64,000 nucleotides of DNA from Burkholderia oklahomensis C6786 (GCF_000959365.1 NZ_CP009555.1:248001-312000), one strand, 5' to 3'; numbered from the stretch's first letter, positions 8,835 to 19,785 are shown. Notes: generated by a model from the letters alone, not told the origin. Made by a program: numbers and translations.

Positions 8835-9230
8835 TCAGTTCTCTTCGGGTTGCGGCAGCGCCGACAGCGCGGTCGCGTCGCGGCCGACGCGCGCGAGCAC
8901 CGCGATGCAGACCGCGCACACGGCGACCGCGCCCGCCGCCGACAACAGCGCGACGGGTCCGCCCTTCAATGCGGCGACGACGTTCTGATTGGCCGCCATC
9001 GCGACGACGACCGGGATGTACATCGCGCCCCAGAACGCGATGCCGGACTCGGTCTCCTTCGGCAGCCAGCCGCGCCGATGCAGGTAGAGCCGCAGGCCGA
9101 TGAGGAGCAGCATCGCGATGCCGACGCCGCCGACGTTGGTCTTCGCGCCGATCGCGGCGCCCAATAGATCGCCGAGGAAGAGCCCGGCCAGATGGCAGAA
9201 CGCGAGCAGCGCGGTTCCGTAGATGATCAT
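8835..9230 (-). CDS. madL: malonate transporter subunit MadL
   Basis: 131 residues with about four membrane segments; the smaller partner of MadM in malonate uptake. I chose the ATG at 9228-9230 (MIIYGTALLAFCHLAG), which has AGGAGAC upstream and begins directly at the first membrane helix. The longer upstream frame is not membrane-like. It is divergent from the LysR gene at 9498, with the shared regulatory region at 9231-9497. Confidence 0.9.
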   Translation of the reverse strand: MIIYGTALLAFCHLAGLFLGDLLGAAIGAKTNVGGVGIAMLLLIGLRLYLHRRGWLPKETESGIAFWGAMYIPVVVAMAANQNVVAALKGGPVALLSAAGAVAVCAVCIAVLARVGRDATALSALPQPEEN

Positions 9231-9497
9231 GCTTGTCTCCTGATTCCTGATGATGGATCGTCGCGGCGTGGGCGCCGCGGCCCGGCGGCTCGTCGTGCGA
9301 AGCGCGTTCTCGGGCGGCGATGGCAATAGCGTGAAAGACCCGACGGCCCGCCGCGCCGGGTTGCCGTAGACTGGCGGCGGCAGGCCGTCGCCGGCGCGCC
9401 CGCGAACGGGCGGCGCGACGGCTCGGCCAAGCACATCGTAGTCCCGCCGCCTGCGGCCATTTATGAAGTTGTCGAATTCGATTCAGTGGGTTTAGCA

Positions 9498-10346
9498 ATG
9501 CGTCCGTTACCGCCTGAACTGCTGCGCAGTTTCGTCGCCGTCGCACAGACGGGCAGCTTCACCGCCGCGTCCGAGCGCGTGAGCCTGTCGCAATCGACGG
9601 TGAGCCAGCACATCCGCCGCCTCGAAGAGCTGCTCGACCGGCCGCTCTTCGAGCGCGACACCCGCAACGTGCGGCTCGCGCCGAACGGCGAAGCCCTGTT
9701 CCGCTACGCGGTGCGCATTCTCGAGCTGATGGACGAAGCCGTCGCGTCGGTCTGCGGGCCGCCGCTGTCGGGCAAGGTGCGGCTCGGCTTGTCGGAGGAT
9801 TTCGCGTTGACGCACCTGACGGCCGCGCTCGTGAGCTTCGTGCAGCGCAATCCGGAGGTCGAGCTCGAGATCGCGACGGGCTTGTCCGGCGATCTGTTCG
9901 ACGCGCTCGATGCCGGCCGGCACGATCTCGTGTTCGCGAAACGGATTGCGGGCAGCCGGCGCGGGCGCGTGATCCGCACCGAGCCGCTGTACTGGTGCAC
10001 GGGCCCCGATTCTCCGCTCACGGGACGCGAGCCGGTGCTGCCGCTCGCGCTGCATCCGGAGCCGAGCGTGTCGCGTCGGCGCGTGCTCGAAACGCTCGAC
10101 GCCATCGGACGGCCGCACCGGATCGCCGTCGCGAGCAGCAGCATCGCGGTGCTGCGCGCGGCGGCGAGCGCGGGGCTCGGCGTCAGCGCGTTCGCCGGAT
10201 ACGTGATCCCGCACGGGCTCGCGAAACTCGAAGCCGATCTGCCGCCGCTCGGCGATCTCGAATACGTGATCGACCGGCCCGCGAACGCGTCGCGCTCGGC
10301 GCTCGCGCTCGAGGCGACGCTCGTCGCGGCCGCGCACGAGTTCTGA
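9498..10346 (+). CDS. LysR-family transcriptional regulator, probable activator of the malonate genes
   Basis: 282 residues. The winged helix-turn-helix occupies roughly residues 5-62 (LLRSFVAVAQTGSFTAASERV through the QHIRRLEELL recognition region) and the remainder is the periplasmic-binding-like effector domain. It is transcribed divergently from madL, the usual layout for MdcR-type regulators, and malonate or malonyl-CoA is the likely effector; that is inference from position. I start at the ATG at 9498; an in-frame GTG 12 bases upstream is the alternative. Confidence 0.88.
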   Translation: MRPLPPELLRSFVAVAQTGSFTAASERVSLSQSTVSQHIRRLEELLDRPLFERDTRNVRLAPNGEALFRYAVRILELMDEAVASVCGPPLSGKVRLGLSEDFALTHLTAALVSFVQRNPEVELEIATGLSGDLFDALDAGRHDLVFAKRIAGSRRGRVIRTEPLYWCTGPDSPLTGREPVLPLALHPEPSVSRRRVLETLDAIGRPHRIAVASSSIAVLRAAASAGLGVSAFAGYVIPHGLAKLEADLPPLGDLEYVIDRPANASRSALALEATLVAAAHEF

Positions 10347-10539
10347 CGGCGAGAGGCGGTCGACGCCGGTTCGCCGGCCGGCTGCGCATGCGCGGGCTCG
10401 ACGTGCGGCGGTGAGATCGCGACGCCGCCGACGATTCGACTGTGCCGGCCGCGACGGCCGGCGAGCGCGCAAACATGCAATCGGGCGCGGGCGGAACGGG
10501 GATCGAGCCGATTGCGAATCGGCCGTTTGCGTCTCCGAG

Positions 10540-10620
10540 CCGTCCGGGTCGTCCGGGTCGTCCGGGTCGTCCGAGCCGTCTGAGCCGTCTGAGCCATCCG
10601 GGTCATCCAAGCCGTCCGGG
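10540..10620. repeat. degenerate nine-base tandem repeat
   Basis: Nine imperfect units of the CCGTCCGGG type (variants TCGTCCGGG, CCGTCTGAG, CCATCCGGG). It lies in the 514-base gap between the LysR gene and the DUF4148 gene; nothing else in 10347-10860 is supported as a gene. Confidence 0.85.
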
Positions 10621-10860
10621 TCCCGCGCGAAGACGACCGGCAGACACCCAATCGGACCGACCCGCCGCCCCGCTTGCGTCGACCGGCCGCCACCGCTCCC
10701 GAATCGCGCCGCACACAGCGGGCGGGCTCGCCCGCTGCCTGACCAAATCGTCATGATGCGGTCATCGTCCGCTCAGGCGCCCCTCTTCAGAATGCGACTC
10801 ATCGGAAGACGAAGTCACGACGCTTCGCTTCCCGATCCCGTCACCTTTCTGGAGCTTTCG

Positions 10861-11118
10861 ATGAATACGCTACGCTTTCTCGTCACGACGGCCGCCGTCG
10901 CGACGTCCGTGCTGACCGCGACGTCGGCGCTCGCATCGACGTCCGATGCGTCGCTAGGCAAGACGCGTGCACAGGTGCGCGCGGAGCTGATCCAGGCGTA
11001 CCGCGACGGCGTGATCCCGACGTCGGACGGCGACTATCCGCCGAGCCAGGCGACGATCGACGCGAACCGCGCGCGCCTCGCGGCGGCCAATCCCGCGTGG
11101 GCGCGGGAACAGCAGTAA
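10861..11118 (+). CDS. DUF4148 family exported small protein
   Basis: 85 residues. A signal peptide (residues 1-25, ending SALA) is followed by a mature part with TRAQVRAELIQAYRDGVIPTSDGDYPPS, the DUF4148 signature common as small periplasmic proteins of unknown function in Burkholderiales. The start has a GGAGCTTTCG site upstream. Stand-alone transcript; no function is assigned. Confidence 0.88.
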   Translation: MNTLRFLVTTAAVATSVLTATSALASTSDASLGKTRAQVRAELIQAYRDGVIPTSDGDYPPSQATIDANRARLAAANPAWAREQQ

Positions 11119-11225
11119 TCGCCCGCCGGGACGCGCGCGTGAACGCGACGCGATTCGATTCGATTCGATTCGACGCGACGCGGCCCGGCGTCGCCGGCGC
11201 GCGTCCGGCCGCCGATCGGCGACGC

Positions 11226-12143
11226 TCAGGGCAGGAAGCTGTCGCGCCGCGCGTCGATCAATTCGACGAGCAGACGATCGCGCTCCGCGCCGAGTTCGGC
11301 CATCGAGCGCGCGCCCTGGATCTCGCGCAGCGCGTCGATCAGCTTGCGGTCGACGTCGGGCGAGAACGACGGCGCGCCGAGATCGCTCCACCACGTCGTC
11401 ATCGGGCCCGACAGGTGCTCGAGAAAATGTTCGATGCCGCCTTCACCGCCGCCGAGATGGTAGACGAGGCTCTGCCCCATCAGCCCCCAGCGCAGGCCCG
11501 GCCCCCACGACACGGCCTTGTCCGCATCCTCGACGCTCACGACGCCCTCGCCGACCAAGTGATACACCTCGCGAAAGAGCGCGGCCGCGAGCCGGTTCGC
11601 GACGTGGCCCGCCATCTCCTTGTTGAGCACGATCGTCACTTTGCCGAGGCCGTCGTAGAAGCGCTTCGCTTGCGCGATCGCGTCGGCCGACGTCGCCGCG
11701 CCGCCAACCAGCTCGACGAGCGGAATCAGATGCGGCGGATTGAACGGATGCGCGACGAGACAGCGCTGCGGATGCGCGTCGCATGCGCGCTGGATGTCCG
11801 ACATCCTGAGCCCCGACGAACTCGACGCGACGAGCACGTGCGCGGGCAGCAGCGCGTCGATCCGGCGATACAGGTCGCGTTTGAAGTCGAGACGCTCGGG
11901 GCCGTTCTCCTGCACGAAGTCCGCGCCGTCGAGCGCGGCGTCGAGCGTCGGTTCGAACGCGAGCCGTGAAGCGAGCGTCGCGGCGCGCTCGCCGAGAAAG
12001 TTCGAGAGCGCGGCGTCGAGCCGCGTGCGGGCGTCGGGCGCGGGATCGGTAACGGCGACGTCGAAGCCCTTCGACAGATAAAACGCGGTCCAGCTCGCGC
12101 CGATCACGCCGGCGCCGACGACGGCGATCCGTTGAATCTTCAT
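11226..12143 (-). CDS. 3-hydroxyacyl-CoA dehydrogenase family protein, NAD-binding
   Basis: 305 residues. A Rossmann fold opens the protein (VVGAGVIGASW, residues 8-18). SSSSGLRMSDIQ and HPFNPPHLIPLVELVGG are typical of the 3-hydroxybutyryl-CoA dehydrogenase/carnitine dehydrogenase superfamily, and the second half is the helical dimerisation domain. The spelling of the HPFNPP block is closer to carnitine dehydrogenase and lambda-crystallin types than to FadB, but the substrate cannot be fixed by reading. The start has AAGGAGACA upstream. No partner gene is adjacent. Confidence 0.85.
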   Translation of the reverse strand: MKIQRIAVVGAGVIGASWTAFYLSKGFDVAVTDPAPDARTRLDAALSNFLGERAATLASRLAFEPTLDAALDGADFVQENGPERLDFKRDLYRRIDALLPAHVLVASSSSGLRMSDIQRACDAHPQRCLVAHPFNPPHLIPLVELVGGAATSADAIAQAKRFYDGLGKVTIVLNKEMAGHVANRLAAALFREVYHLVGEGVVSVEDADKAVSWGPGLRWGLMGQSLVYHLGGGEGGIEHFLEHLSGPMTTWWSDLGAPSFSPDVDRKLIDALREIQGARSMAELGAERDRLLVELIDARRDSFLP

Positions 12144-12552
12144 GGGCGGTGTCTCCTTGGTTTTCGAATGCGCGGACGATTGTCGCATCGAACGGCGACG
12201 GCTGCGCGCGGCGCGCGAGCGCAAGGGCCAACGCGCGCGCCGAGCGCATAGCGGTGCGTGCGCGCGGGTGTCGGATCGGAGATCGAGCGTGCCGTCGCGC
12301 GGCGCCCGCGCAGGTCGGCGCGTCTTCGGCTCTTCGACGCGCGTGCGGTGCGGCTTCGGCGCGTCGGCCGTGCGAGCCGGCCGTCGTGCGATGGACGCGA
12401 GCGCTGCGGTTGCGCATCGCCGCTTCACCGCACCGAACGCGAGGCCGCTGTCGCACGCGGGCCATCGTTCGGCAGCGACGCGCCGGCCGCACCTGCGCAT
12501 CGCCGTCTGTCGAATGCGCACGGGTCGCACATGCGCTTCCGTCGAACGAAAG

Positions 12553-12587
12553 AAAGCCGCATGAACGCCGAAGCGTCATGCGGCTTT
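12553..12587. terminator. bidirectional intrinsic terminator downstream of pckG
   Basis: A perfect 12-bp stem (AAAGCCGCATGA at 12553-12564 with TCATGCGGCTTT at 12576-12587), an 11-base loop, and T-rich tails on both sides. It sits 102 bases beyond the pckG stop on the minus strand. The rest of 12144-12689 holds no supported gene. Confidence 0.85.
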
Positions 12588-12689
12588 TCGTTCCATCGCG
12601 CGATCCGTCCGATCCGTGCGATCGGCGCGTTCGTCACGCACCGGGGCCGTCGCGACTCGCACCGGACGCAGCGTGCCGCGCCCCGTCGA

Positions 12690-14555
<1,866 letters not shown>

Positions 14556-15333
14556 GAAAGTGTCTCCGTGTTGTAGAACCAGAATTCCGCGCGTGCGCGG
14601 CGCGACGACGCGCGCGACGGCTGGCGTAGCGACGCTACGCGATGGCTGGGGGCGACGCATGCGCGAACGCGCATTGGGGGCGCCACACTCAACGTTCCGA
14701 CTCCCAAAATCGTGGAGCGTTCGTTATTTTTAGGGTTGGGAACGACTGTATCGCCAAGCTTGCTCATGCACCTGCCATACGATCAAGGTGACAGCCAGCA
14801 TACCATCGCGATACGCGCGGCGGCGCTGCGCTGCAGCAAGACACGGCTACCGCGTGCGAACGGGCGACTCCGTCGCGACGAACGCGCGCCGGGCCGCTCG
14901 CCGAACGCAATTGGAACAATCCAGCATGCGGCCGACGCGGGTTTTTACCGACGCGAGCGCGCGGTCCGGCGAGCCTGTCGAAGTCGGCGGCGGCGCGGCG
15001 CGGCCGTGTGGAAACGGTGGGTGTGCGGTGGGCAACGCATGCGAGGATTCGCGATTCGGCGCGTGCAATCGCCTTCGGTGTCGATGTCGGTGCAAGCAAT
15101 CGTTTCGTCGCGTGAAGCATCACGTCGCCCGAAGGGCCGCGATGACGCCCGCGTATTCGGAATGCGAGCATCTCCATGAACGTCCATCTCGCCGATCGCG
15201 ATCCGGATACGCGCGGCAAGCGGCACCGTGGTCGCAATGCGCGAAACCGGTCCCGACTTCGCGCGTCCGGCGCTTGCCGCGCGACATCGACGGCGGACGG
15301 TCTGCCGTCCGCCGAACGGATCGCCGAATGCCT
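14556..15333. other. long intergenic region between divergent pckG and the small heat-shock genes
   Basis: No gene supported. The pckG side contains a 7-bp stem hairpin (GCGTAGC at 14624-14630 with GCTACGC at 14634-14640) in what would be the pckG leader, and AT-richer sequence around 14705-14760 that probably carries its promoter. The remainder is shadow frames only. Confidence 0.5.
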
Positions 15334-15360
15334 CTTGAAATCGCCCGCGCCGCGCCTATC
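15334..15360 (+). promoter_or_regulatory. sigma32-like heat-shock promoter
   Basis: CTTGAAA at 15334-15340 matches the heat-shock -35 element. After a 12-base spacer, CGCCTATC at 15353-15360 is a partial match to the CCCCATNT -10 element. It lies 125 bases upstream of the first small heat-shock gene, which is the expected target. Confidence 0.55.
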
Positions 15361-15361
15361 T

Positions 15362-15476
15362 TCGAAACGCCGACGCAGCCGCACCCGCGCGCTGCGTGTT
15401 TCGACTGATTTGCCGCGGCCAGGCAAACGAACCGGTACGTATGGACCGGCGCGTTCGCAGGCCTCGTTCCAGGAGG
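15362..15476 (+). promoter_or_regulatory. candidate RNA thermometer (multi-hairpin leader, ROSE-like layout)
   Basis: Four consecutive hairpins can be drawn. (1) TCGAAAC 15362-15368 with GTTTCGA 15398-15404, continued after a bulge by ACGCAGC 15373-15379 with GCTGCGT 15391-15397. (2) TTGCC 15410-15414 with GGCAA 15422-15426. (3) CCGGT 15432-15436 with ACCGG 15445-15449. (4) CCTC 15462-15465 with GAGG 15473-15476, which hides the ribosome site of the heat-shock gene. This is the arrangement of ROSE-type thermometers, though I see no proof of thermal switching. Confidence 0.5.
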
Positions 15477-15484
15477 ACACGACC

Positions 15485-15922
15485 ATGAGCGATTTCCATT
15501 TCGGCGCCGATCTCTTCAGCGAATTCGACCGTCTGCATCGACAGATGACGAACCTGTTCGGCGGCCTCCCTGCCAGCATTCGCGCGAGCCGATTGGGCGC
15601 ATTCCCGCAGATCAACGTCGGCACGACCGACGATTCGATCGAAATCGTCGCGTTCGCGCCCGGCATGCGCGCCGCCGATTTCGACGTGTCGATCGACAAG
15701 GGGCTGTTGACGATCAGCGGCGAGCGCAAGTCCGCGCAAAGCGCGGAAGGCGATGCGCGCGCCTACGCGCAGGAGCGTTATAGCGGCGCCTTTCGCCGCG
15801 TCGTCGAGCTGCCGCAGAACGCCGATCCCGACAAGGTCCGGGCCCGTTACGAAAACGGCTGCCTGTCGATCAGCGTCGGCAAGCGCGAGGCGTCGAAGCC
15901 GCGCGCGATCGCCGTTCAATGA
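15485..15922 (+). CDS. small heat-shock protein (Hsp20/alpha-crystallin family), first of pair
   Basis: 145 residues. It is an ATP-independent holdase chaperone that binds unfolding proteins. An N-terminal arm (residues 1-40) precedes the alpha-crystallin domain beginning at FPQINVGTTDDSIEIVAFAPGM and containing the LTISGERK strand; a C-terminal SISVGKRE supplies the IxI/V-type tail. The ATG has a strong AGGAGG site, which can pair with an upstream CCTC. It is followed 31 bases later by a second Hsp20 gene, an ibpA/ibpB-like operon. Confidence 0.92.
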   Translation: MSDFHFGADLFSEFDRLHRQMTNLFGGLPASIRASRLGAFPQINVGTTDDSIEIVAFAPGMRAADFDVSIDKGLLTISGERKSAQSAEGDARAYAQERYSGAFRRVVELPQNADPDKVRARYENGCLSISVGKREASKPRAIAVQ

Positions 15923-15953
15923 GTCCCGTCACCCCCGCATCAAGGAGTCGATC

Positions 15954-16355
15954 GTGAATACCAGCAATCCAGTCGCAGAACGTCAAGCCGCCGCCCCCGT
16001 TCGCCGCGACGCGGGCGACGCGCCGCGCACCATCACGGTCACCCCGGCCGTCGACGTATACGAAGACAGGCACGGCGTGACGCTATGGGCCGACCTGCCC
16101 GGCGTTCCGAAGGAGCGCCTCGAGGTGAAGGTCCAGGACGGCCATCTGTCGATCGACGCGCACGCGGCGTCGCCGATGCAGGCGGGCTTGCGCGCGCATC
16201 ACGTCGAAGTGCGCGAGCCGCATTTCGCGCGCACGTTCCAGTTGAGCCCCGATTTCGACACGTCGAAGATCGAAGCGAATCTTCAGGATGGCGTATTGAA
16301 GCTGACGATTCCGCGCCGCGACGAGGCGCGTCCGCGGCGCATCGACGTGAAGTGA
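15954..16355 (+). CDS. small heat-shock protein (Hsp20/alpha-crystallin family), second of pair
   Basis: 133 residues. The alpha-crystallin domain starts at about residue 30 (ITVTPAVDVYEDRHGVTLWADLPGV) and ends with DGVLKLTIPRR, the conserved last strand. The N-terminal arm is short and Ala/Pro-rich. The start is a GTG at 15954 with AAGGAG upstream. Probably co-transcribed with the preceding Hsp20; paired small heat-shock proteins commonly co-assemble on aggregates. Confidence 0.9.
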   Translation: MNTSNPVAERQAAAPVRRDAGDAPRTITVTPAVDVYEDRHGVTLWADLPGVPKERLEVKVQDGHLSIDAHAASPMQAGLRAHHVEVREPHFARTFQLSPDFDTSKIEANLQDGVLKLTIPRRDEARPRRIDVK

Positions 16356-16375
16356 CGTTGCCTCGAACGGAAACG

Positions 16376-16405
16376 CTCGCCGTCGCAAGCACGCGCGACG
16401 GCGAG
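16376..16405. terminator. strong hairpin after the small heat-shock operon
   Basis: An 11-bp perfect stem (CTCGCCGTCGC at 16376-16386 with GCGACGGCGAG at 16395-16405) and 8-base loop lie 20 bases beyond the second hsp20 stop. No T-run follows, so termination or 3'-end protection is likely rather than proven. Confidence 0.5.
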
Positions 16406-16466
16406 CGCATCGAACGGGCTGCGTCGCGGCCCGGTCGACGTTCGTGATCGTCGAAACACGATCGGC

Positions 16467-17603
16467 CTAGCGAGAGACCCGCTCGATCAGCTCCTCGTCG
16501 CAGACCACGCTTCCGAGCGCAGGCGCAGCGGGCTGCGGACTCCCGGGAGACGACGCTTCGGCTTCGACGCTCGCGACGGCGGCAACCATCGCTGTCGCGC
16601 CCGCCGTCGCGGCAGCCGTAGCAGACGCTGCCGTTGCGGTCGCCGCTGCCGCATTTGTCGTGTAGTGCTCGAGGAAGCACCGCATCGCATGGCTCACGCC
16701 CATGCTGTTGATCTCACGCAAATCGTTTTCGTAATAGCGTCCCGCGTTGAAGTTGCCGGTGATGATCTCGTACGACGGGAAGTAGTCCACCCAGTCGAAC
16801 TCGTTGCAGGCCATCTCCGCTGCGACTCTCAACACCGACTTGCTGTACGTGGTCGCGACGAGCGCGTTCTTGTTCTCGTAGGTCGCGATGAGCGGCACCG
16901 GCGACACCGTCAGCAGCACGTTGACGCGCGGATTCACTTCCTTGAGCTGGACGAGGAACGAACGCAGATCGCCCGCGACGTCGAACACGCTCAGGTTCGT
17001 GAAACGATATGCGCTATCGTCGTAGACGCCGCCCGCGACGCCCGGCGCGAGCGGAAACACTTCGCCGTACGCGCGGTTCGACCAGCTTTCGGTCAGACCC
17101 AGCGTGAACACGAAGACGTCCGACTCGACGAACATCGTCTTCACGTGCTGCAGATGCTCGGCGCGCGCGTCGGCGACCGCGCTTCTGCTGTCATGGCCTT
17201 CGGGCGTGACCGTCGGCCGGAACGCATCGACGTAGCGCCCGTCCGCCCGCTGCCATGCAACCTCCATTTTCGTGCGCCGCCCCATCGCCTCCTCGAAGAG
17301 CTGGAGTAGCTGACGCACCGTATAGAGGTTGCCGAAGCGCGCGGAAAACACGCCGTAGCCGAGCCGCGCGCGCTCGCCGGCCGGCAGATGCGCCCCCGCC
17401 TCCGGCACGAAGTAATTGAAGCCGATGCCGGACAGACGCCGCGAGATGTGCTGCGCGAAGCAACTGCCCGCCGTGCTCACCTTCTGCGCGGCGCCGATCG
17501 TGAATCTCGGCTCGACGACCGGATCGAACGCGTGCATGTCGACGTTCGCGACCGCCTTGCGCCAGAACTGGTGCGGCGGAAGATGCGTGTAGGGATTCGT
17601 CAC
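16467..17603 (-). CDS. GSCFA domain protein
   Basis: 378 residues. STAGSCFAQHISRRL near residue 44 is the GSCFA signature, a domain related to SGNH/GDSL-type hydrolases or O-acyl esterases and often found in polysaccharide loci. The C-terminal 60 residues are Ala/Thr/Ser-rich and low complexity (about 318-365), a likely disordered tail. The GTG at 17601-17603 overlaps the stop of the upstream WcbI-like gene as GTGA, so the two are translationally coupled. A surface or extracellular glycan-modifying role is inferred from the partner. Confidence 0.8.
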   Translation of the reverse strand: MTNPYTHLPPHQFWRKAVANVDMHAFDPVVEPRFTIGAAQKVSTAGSCFAQHISRRLSGIGFNYFVPEAGAHLPAGERARLGYGVFSARFGNLYTVRQLLQLFEEAMGRRTKMEVAWQRADGRYVDAFRPTVTPEGHDSRSAVADARAEHLQHVKTMFVESDVFVFTLGLTESWSNRAYGEVFPLAPGVAGGVYDDSAYRFTNLSVFDVAGDLRSFLVQLKEVNPRVNVLLTVSPVPLIATYENKNALVATTYSKSVLRVAAEMACNEFDWVDYFPSYEIITGNFNAGRYYENDLREINSMGVSHAMRCFLEHYTTNAAAATATAASATAAATAGATAMVAAVASVEAEASSPGSPQPAAPALGSVVCDEELIERVSR

Positions 17604-18454
17604 AGTGCGGCCTCGATGGTTTGCAGCGCGCTCGCGAGATGCGGGCTGTTGCCGAGCAGCTGGTCCTTGTCGAAGTTCGCATACGCCGCGAACGATCCTT
17701 CGATGAACTCTTCGAGCGTCAGCAACTGATAGTTCAGGCCCTTGAACAGATAGCTTCCGCGCCCGGCGCCGAAGCGCTCGGCCAGCTCGGGGAAGACCGG
17801 ATAAACGGGCGCCTGGACCAGCGTGTCGTGCGGAACGATGCCCGAATCGATGACGCGGTCCCCCGCGACCTTCCTCGCGACCATCAACGCGACGTCGTAT
17901 AGCGCATGCGCCTTCGGATGATTCATGCTGTGCATGAACGAGCCGCCGCGCGTCCACTTGCTCAATTCGGAAGAAAGATCCCAGCCGTACTCCGCATACA
18001 TGTCGAGAAAGATCTTCCTCTCGACGTCCCAAAGCGCGAAATACTGAAGCGTCTCGTAAGTCTCCTCGTTGAAGAACGCCTTGGCCTGCTCGGCCGTGCA
18101 GCCGAGCTTGTAGGCGGCAAAAATGATCGTCGAATGATAATCATCGAGTGGCGTTTTTACCGATTTTCCTTCGTGAAATACGTTTTGCAAATCCGGATGA
18201 TAGGCGCGGAACCGGATGGCCGGCAGCAGCGTCACATTCGGCAACGCGGAAAAATCGACGATCCCTAACTGCTGGATTTCCGGATTGACAATTATGTGAT
18301 CGTAGGTCGCAACCTGCTGCCGCCAGAAATCCGCATTGGCCTGGAAGCCCCAGTAGTCGCACGCATCGACTTTCACATGGGGGCAAATCATAGACAGCGA
18401 CTGCATTACGCCGGCAGTCTGGCAATTCGATATGACCAGCCACTTTTCTTTCAC
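17600..18454 (-). CDS. WcbI-family polysaccharide biosynthesis protein
   Basis: 284 residues. The opening KEKWLVISNCQTAGVMQSL contains the SNCQ motif of the WcbI family, whose founder is a CoA-binding putative acetyltransferase in the B. pseudomallei capsule cluster. This copy lies outside any capsule cluster visible here. It is AT-richer than its neighbours, as is the 470-base region upstream. Coupled to the GSCFA gene, with a SAM methyltransferase gene diverging on the other side. Confidence 0.75.
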   Translation of the reverse strand: MKEKWLVISNCQTAGVMQSLSMICPHVKVDACDYWGFQANADFWRQQVATYDHIIVNPEIQQLGIVDFSALPNVTLLPAIRFRAYHPDLQNVFHEGKSVKTPLDDYHSTIIFAAYKLGCTAEQAKAFFNEETYETLQYFALWDVERKIFLDMYAEYGWDLSSELSKWTRGGSFMHSMNHPKAHALYDVALMVARKVAGDRVIDSGIVPHDTLVQAPVYPVFPELAERFGAGRGSYLFKGLNYQLLTLEEFIEGSFAAYANFDKDQLLGNSPHLASALQTIEAAL

Positions 18455-18927
18455 GGCGCTTCTCGTTGAAATATTGTTGAAGGACTCCTACCTTGCAGAG
18501 GTCATATTACATCACGGGAAGATTATTTATTTTTCAAATAAATTAATGATACGAAACTGTTGCAATGCAATATAAGTGCTATTGGAAGCGGGTCCCTGCC
18601 AGTTCGCCATTGACGAACCTGATTCGGCCGAGCGGATTGCTTCAATCTACCTCAGGATCCCTAAGATGCGGATTCCGAATCGTCTCCTTCTTCGCGATAC
18701 CGAAGGAACATTCGATGCGCGCATCCTCGCAGCAAACGTGCAACGCTTCGCTCGGCCGCGCTTGACGAACGATCGGAGGAATACGAGCATACCGCCCCTT
18801 CGATCATCGGGTTTACCGCCTCCCTTTCCAATATCTACCGCATGCCTTTCGTAAGAGTGTCACAAATACCGGACGCTTCGGCTAAAATGCCGCGAACCGA
18901 TTTTGCGCGACCTTTCTTGGGGGGAAA
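18455..18927. other. AT-rich divergent promoter region
   Basis: This gap separates the WcbI-like gene from the methyltransferase gene. Around 18480-18560 it is strikingly A/T-rich for this genome. A frame starting at 18565 has no ribosome site or family likeness and I do not call it. Both flanking genes probably start from promoters here. Confidence 0.5.
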
Positions 18928-19650
18928 ATGGATATCCGCAATGGAGCTGTTGCGTCGCATGACAAAATCAATATCGGCTGCGGCCACGACAAGCGGCCAG
19001 ACTATTTGAACGTCGACATGGACCCGACGTGCCAGCCCGACATCCTGATTACCGACAACAATTTCAGCGAGCTGCCGCGAAAGCAATTCAGCGAATTGCT
19101 CGCCAAGGATGTCATCGAGCACATTCCGCGCGCCGAAACGGCGAACGCGATTCTCGAATGGGCCGATCTCATCGCGCCGGGCGGCGTGCTCGAGCTCGAG
19201 ACATCGAGCATCCTCGGTGTCGCCGACCTGATCCAGCAGCATCAGAACTACGCCGATCAGGAGAAATTCACGAGCTTCCTGTTCGGCAATCAAGTCCACG
19301 CGGGCGACTTTCACTACACGGGCTTCACCGAATCGACGCTGAAGGCGCACGTCATCGCCGCCGGTTTCGAGATCGACGAATTCAAGCTCGTCGATCACTG
19401 GCTCTTCGCCGTGCGCGCGTCGAAGCAGACGGACTGGACGCACCTGATCGACACGGCGGCCGCCGAGCCCAACCGGGCATTCATCGACATCGCCTATCGC
19501 GAGATCCTGTTTCGCGAGCCCGAGGCGTTCTTCCTCGAAATCGACCTCGCCGTGCTCGACGGCGGCACGTGCTCGCGACGCGATTTCCTGAAGAAGCTCT
19601 ACGCGAGCGAGGAGCGCCGTCTGCGCGTCGCGATGCGGCACGGCCTGTAG
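18928..19650 (+). CDS. class I SAM-dependent methyltransferase with DUF4214-like C-terminus
   Basis: 240 residues. INIGCGHDKRPDYLNVDMDP at 14-33 is motif I of the class I methyltransferase fold with the acidic loop after beta 2, and KDVIEHIPR supplies the motif after strand 4. The C-terminal 60 residues (AFIDIAYREILFREPE...RRDFLKKLYASEE) resemble the DUF4214 helical module that accompanies glycan-modifying enzymes. The start has a GGGGGGAAA site. Substrate unknown; context with WcbI and GSCFA proteins suggests a sugar or polysaccharide. Confidence 0.75.
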   Translation: MDIRNGAVASHDKINIGCGHDKRPDYLNVDMDPTCQPDILITDNNFSELPRKQFSELLAKDVIEHIPRAETANAILEWADLIAPGGVLELETSSILGVADLIQQHQNYADQEKFTSFLFGNQVHAGDFHYTGFTESTLKAHVIAAGFEIDEFKLVDHWLFAVRASKQTDWTHLIDTAAAEPNRAFIDIAYREILFREPEAFFLEIDLAVLDGGTCSRRDFLKKLYASEERRLRVAMRHGL

Positions 19651-19785
19651 TCGCTCGCTCGCGCGCTCGCCGCCGCCCCGCCGCGGCTTTTCTTTTGCGG
19701 CACCGCATAAGACAATGAGCCGCCGTGCCGGCACGGCGCCAGCCGGCCGCCGCCGGCGCGCCGCCGTTCAATCCGCTCTTCGTCG

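Noticed and set aside
10411-10860. Upstream extension of the DUF4148 gene with Ser-Gly and Glu-Pro-Ser repeats
   Set aside because: The repeats come from non-coding nine-base units; a good ribosome site and signal peptide place the start at 10861.
15362-15404. HrcA/CIRCE operator before the small heat-shock genes
   Set aside because: The inverted repeat is TCGAAAC...GTTTCGA, not the TTAGCACTC-N9-GAGTGCTAA of CIRCE; an RNA hairpin reading fits better.
14764-15729. Long minus-strand frame upstream of the heat-shock genes
   Set aside because: It runs through the promoter and leader and into hsp20 antisense; no domain or start signal was seen.
18565-18854. Two overlapping small frames upstream of the methyltransferase gene
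   Set aside because: No ribosome site, no hydrophobic or domain pattern, and they compete with the promoter region.
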